Shown here piece after piece: positions 30,839 to 31,473 of a stretch of 31,473 nt of DNA; the first letter of the stretch is position 1, and each line of letters opens with the position of its first letter. This stretch comes from Bacillota bacterium (GTDB taxonomy: Bacteria; Bacillota; Clostridia; Christensenellales; Aristaeellaceae). The stretch is from assembly GCA_023395615.1 (NCBI GenBank), contig JAEWYP010000075.1, positions 1 through 31,473 on the forward strand. The letters are read 5' to 3'. The notes under the pieces were generated by a model. The model ran no database searches and was not told the DNA's origin. It was given only the letters and a program-made list of their open reading frames with translations. Both the position numbers and the translations under genes were made by a program.

Positions 30839-31473
30839 ATGGAGCAAACAAGATTGAAAAGCAAAATAGCCCCCTCGATGATGTGCGCCGACCTGATGAA
30901 TTTGGAACATCAGCTGTGCGCCATGCGGGACGCGGGCGTGGAATACCTGCACGTGGACGTGATGGACGGCGTGTTTGTGCCCAACTATACCCTGGGCGTG
31001 GATTTTTGTAAGCGCCTGCACAACGCGTCGCCCATTCCGCTGGATATCCACCTGATGGTTGCGGACCCTGAAGCGAAAATCGCGTGGTTCCCTATCCGTG
31101 AGGGCGACTACGTGGCTGTGCATTACGAGGCGGGGTACCATATCGCCCGCTCCCTGCAAACCATCCGGGATTTGGGCGGCAAACCCATGCTGGCGCTCAA
31201 CCCCGGCACGCCCGCCGACGTGGTCCGCTGTCTGACCGACGAGCTGGATGGTGTGCTGGTGATGGCGGTGAATCCCGGCTTTGCAGGGCAGAAGTACATT
31301 CCCGCCACGACCGAAAAAATCCGGGCGGTGCGTCGCATTCTGGACGAGGCGGGCAGGGAAGACGCGGAAATTGAGGTGGACGGCAACGTAAGCCTGCCTA
31401 ACGCGCGCATTATGCGCGCCGCGGGCGCGGATCTTTTTGTGGCGGGCACCTCCAGCGTGTTCCTGAAGGACGG
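30839..31473 (+). CDS. Ribulose-phosphate / D-allulose-6-phosphate 3-epimerase family (cut by right edge)
   Basis: TIM-barrel sugar-phosphate epimerase that moves the C3 hydroxyl configuration of a ketose phosphate through two aspartates and a metal. 211 residues are visible before the edge. KIAPSMMCADLMNLEHQL, the first aspartate in YLHVDVMDGVFVPN, the metal histidine in LDIHLMV, the MAVNPGFAGQ loop, the second aspartate in EIEVDGN and the phosphate site VAGTSSVF are all present. EIEVDGN in place of the usual (L)QVDGG(I) and PGFAGQKYIP are closer to AlsE-type allulose-6-phosphate epimerases than to housekeeping Rpe (pattern judgement). It starts 5 nt after the permease stop with AAGGGG 8 nt upstream, so it belongs to the sugar operon. 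Confidence 0.9.
   Translation, partial: MEQTRLKSKIAPSMMCADLMNLEHQLCAMRDAGVEYLHVDVMDGVFVPNYTLGVDFCKRLHNASPIPLDIHLMVADPEAKIAWFPIREGDYVAVHYEAGYHIARSLQTIRDLGGKPMLALNPGTPADVVRCLTDELDGVLVMAVNPGFAGQKYIPATTEKIRAVRRILDEAGREDAEIEVDGNVSLPNARIMRAAGADLFVAGTSSVFLKD

Overview
The window looks like chromosomal DNA of a G+C-rich, gut-type Firmicute (Clostridia). The basis is the housekeeping order lspA-rluD / rimO-pgsA-cinA(pncC)-recA, strong AGGAGG-type ribosome binding sites, sigma-A promoters with extended -10 elements, and a YesM/YesN-type two-component system. Genus cannot be fixed from sequence alone; Christensenellales or Oscillospirales is my guess. I see no mobile element, CRISPR array, tRNA or rRNA.

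Layout. (1) 1-800: an XRE-family regulator on the minus strand, cut by the left edge, divergent from lspA. (2) 1016-6117: housekeeping genes lspA, rluD, rimO, pgsA, pncC and recA on the plus strand, mostly overlapping or closely spaced, closed by a perfect 20-bp bidirectional terminator (6204-6248). (3) 14718 down to 6398, minus strand: sugar locus A, made of a solute-binding protein, two ABC permeases, a GH31 alpha-glycosidase, an L-fucose/arabinose-isomerase-like protein, an EF2568-type class V aminotransferase (cysteine desulfurase family) and an unrecognised 100-aa protein. (4) 14838-19765, plus strand: a divergent operon with a membrane histidine kinase, an AraC-type response regulator and a GH95 enzyme (alpha-L-fucosidase family). 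(5) 26271 down to 20000, minus strand: mannoside catabolism, with an (alpha/alpha)6 glycosidase-like protein, a GH38 alpha-mannosidase, a ROK sugar kinase and type I mannose-6-phosphate isomerase. (6) 26391 to the right edge, plus strand: a ROK repressor, a second solute-binding protein, two permeases and an AlsE/Rpe-type epimerase, cut by the edge.

How the genes fit together. Two oligosaccharide importers, neither with its own ATPase, appear to feed cytoplasmic glycosidases, since none of the four glycoside hydrolases has a signal peptide. In the mannoside arm the inferred route is imported mannoside, then mannose (GH38 with the six-hairpin enzyme), mannose-6-P (ROK kinase) and fructose-6-P (ManA). 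The ROK repressor probably controls both directions through two TTTTATAAAA palindromes lying between the two divergent promoters. In locus A the two-component system probably activates the divergent transporter operon and is co-transcribed with the GH95 gene.

The most unusual points are: the response regulator has no canonical start codon that would keep its receiver domain whole, while a TTTAAAG slippery heptamer sits in exactly the right phase to fuse it to the kinase by a -1 frameshift; a cysteine-desulfurase-family enzyme and an unknown small protein are embedded in a sugar operon; and both binding proteins lack a lipobox.
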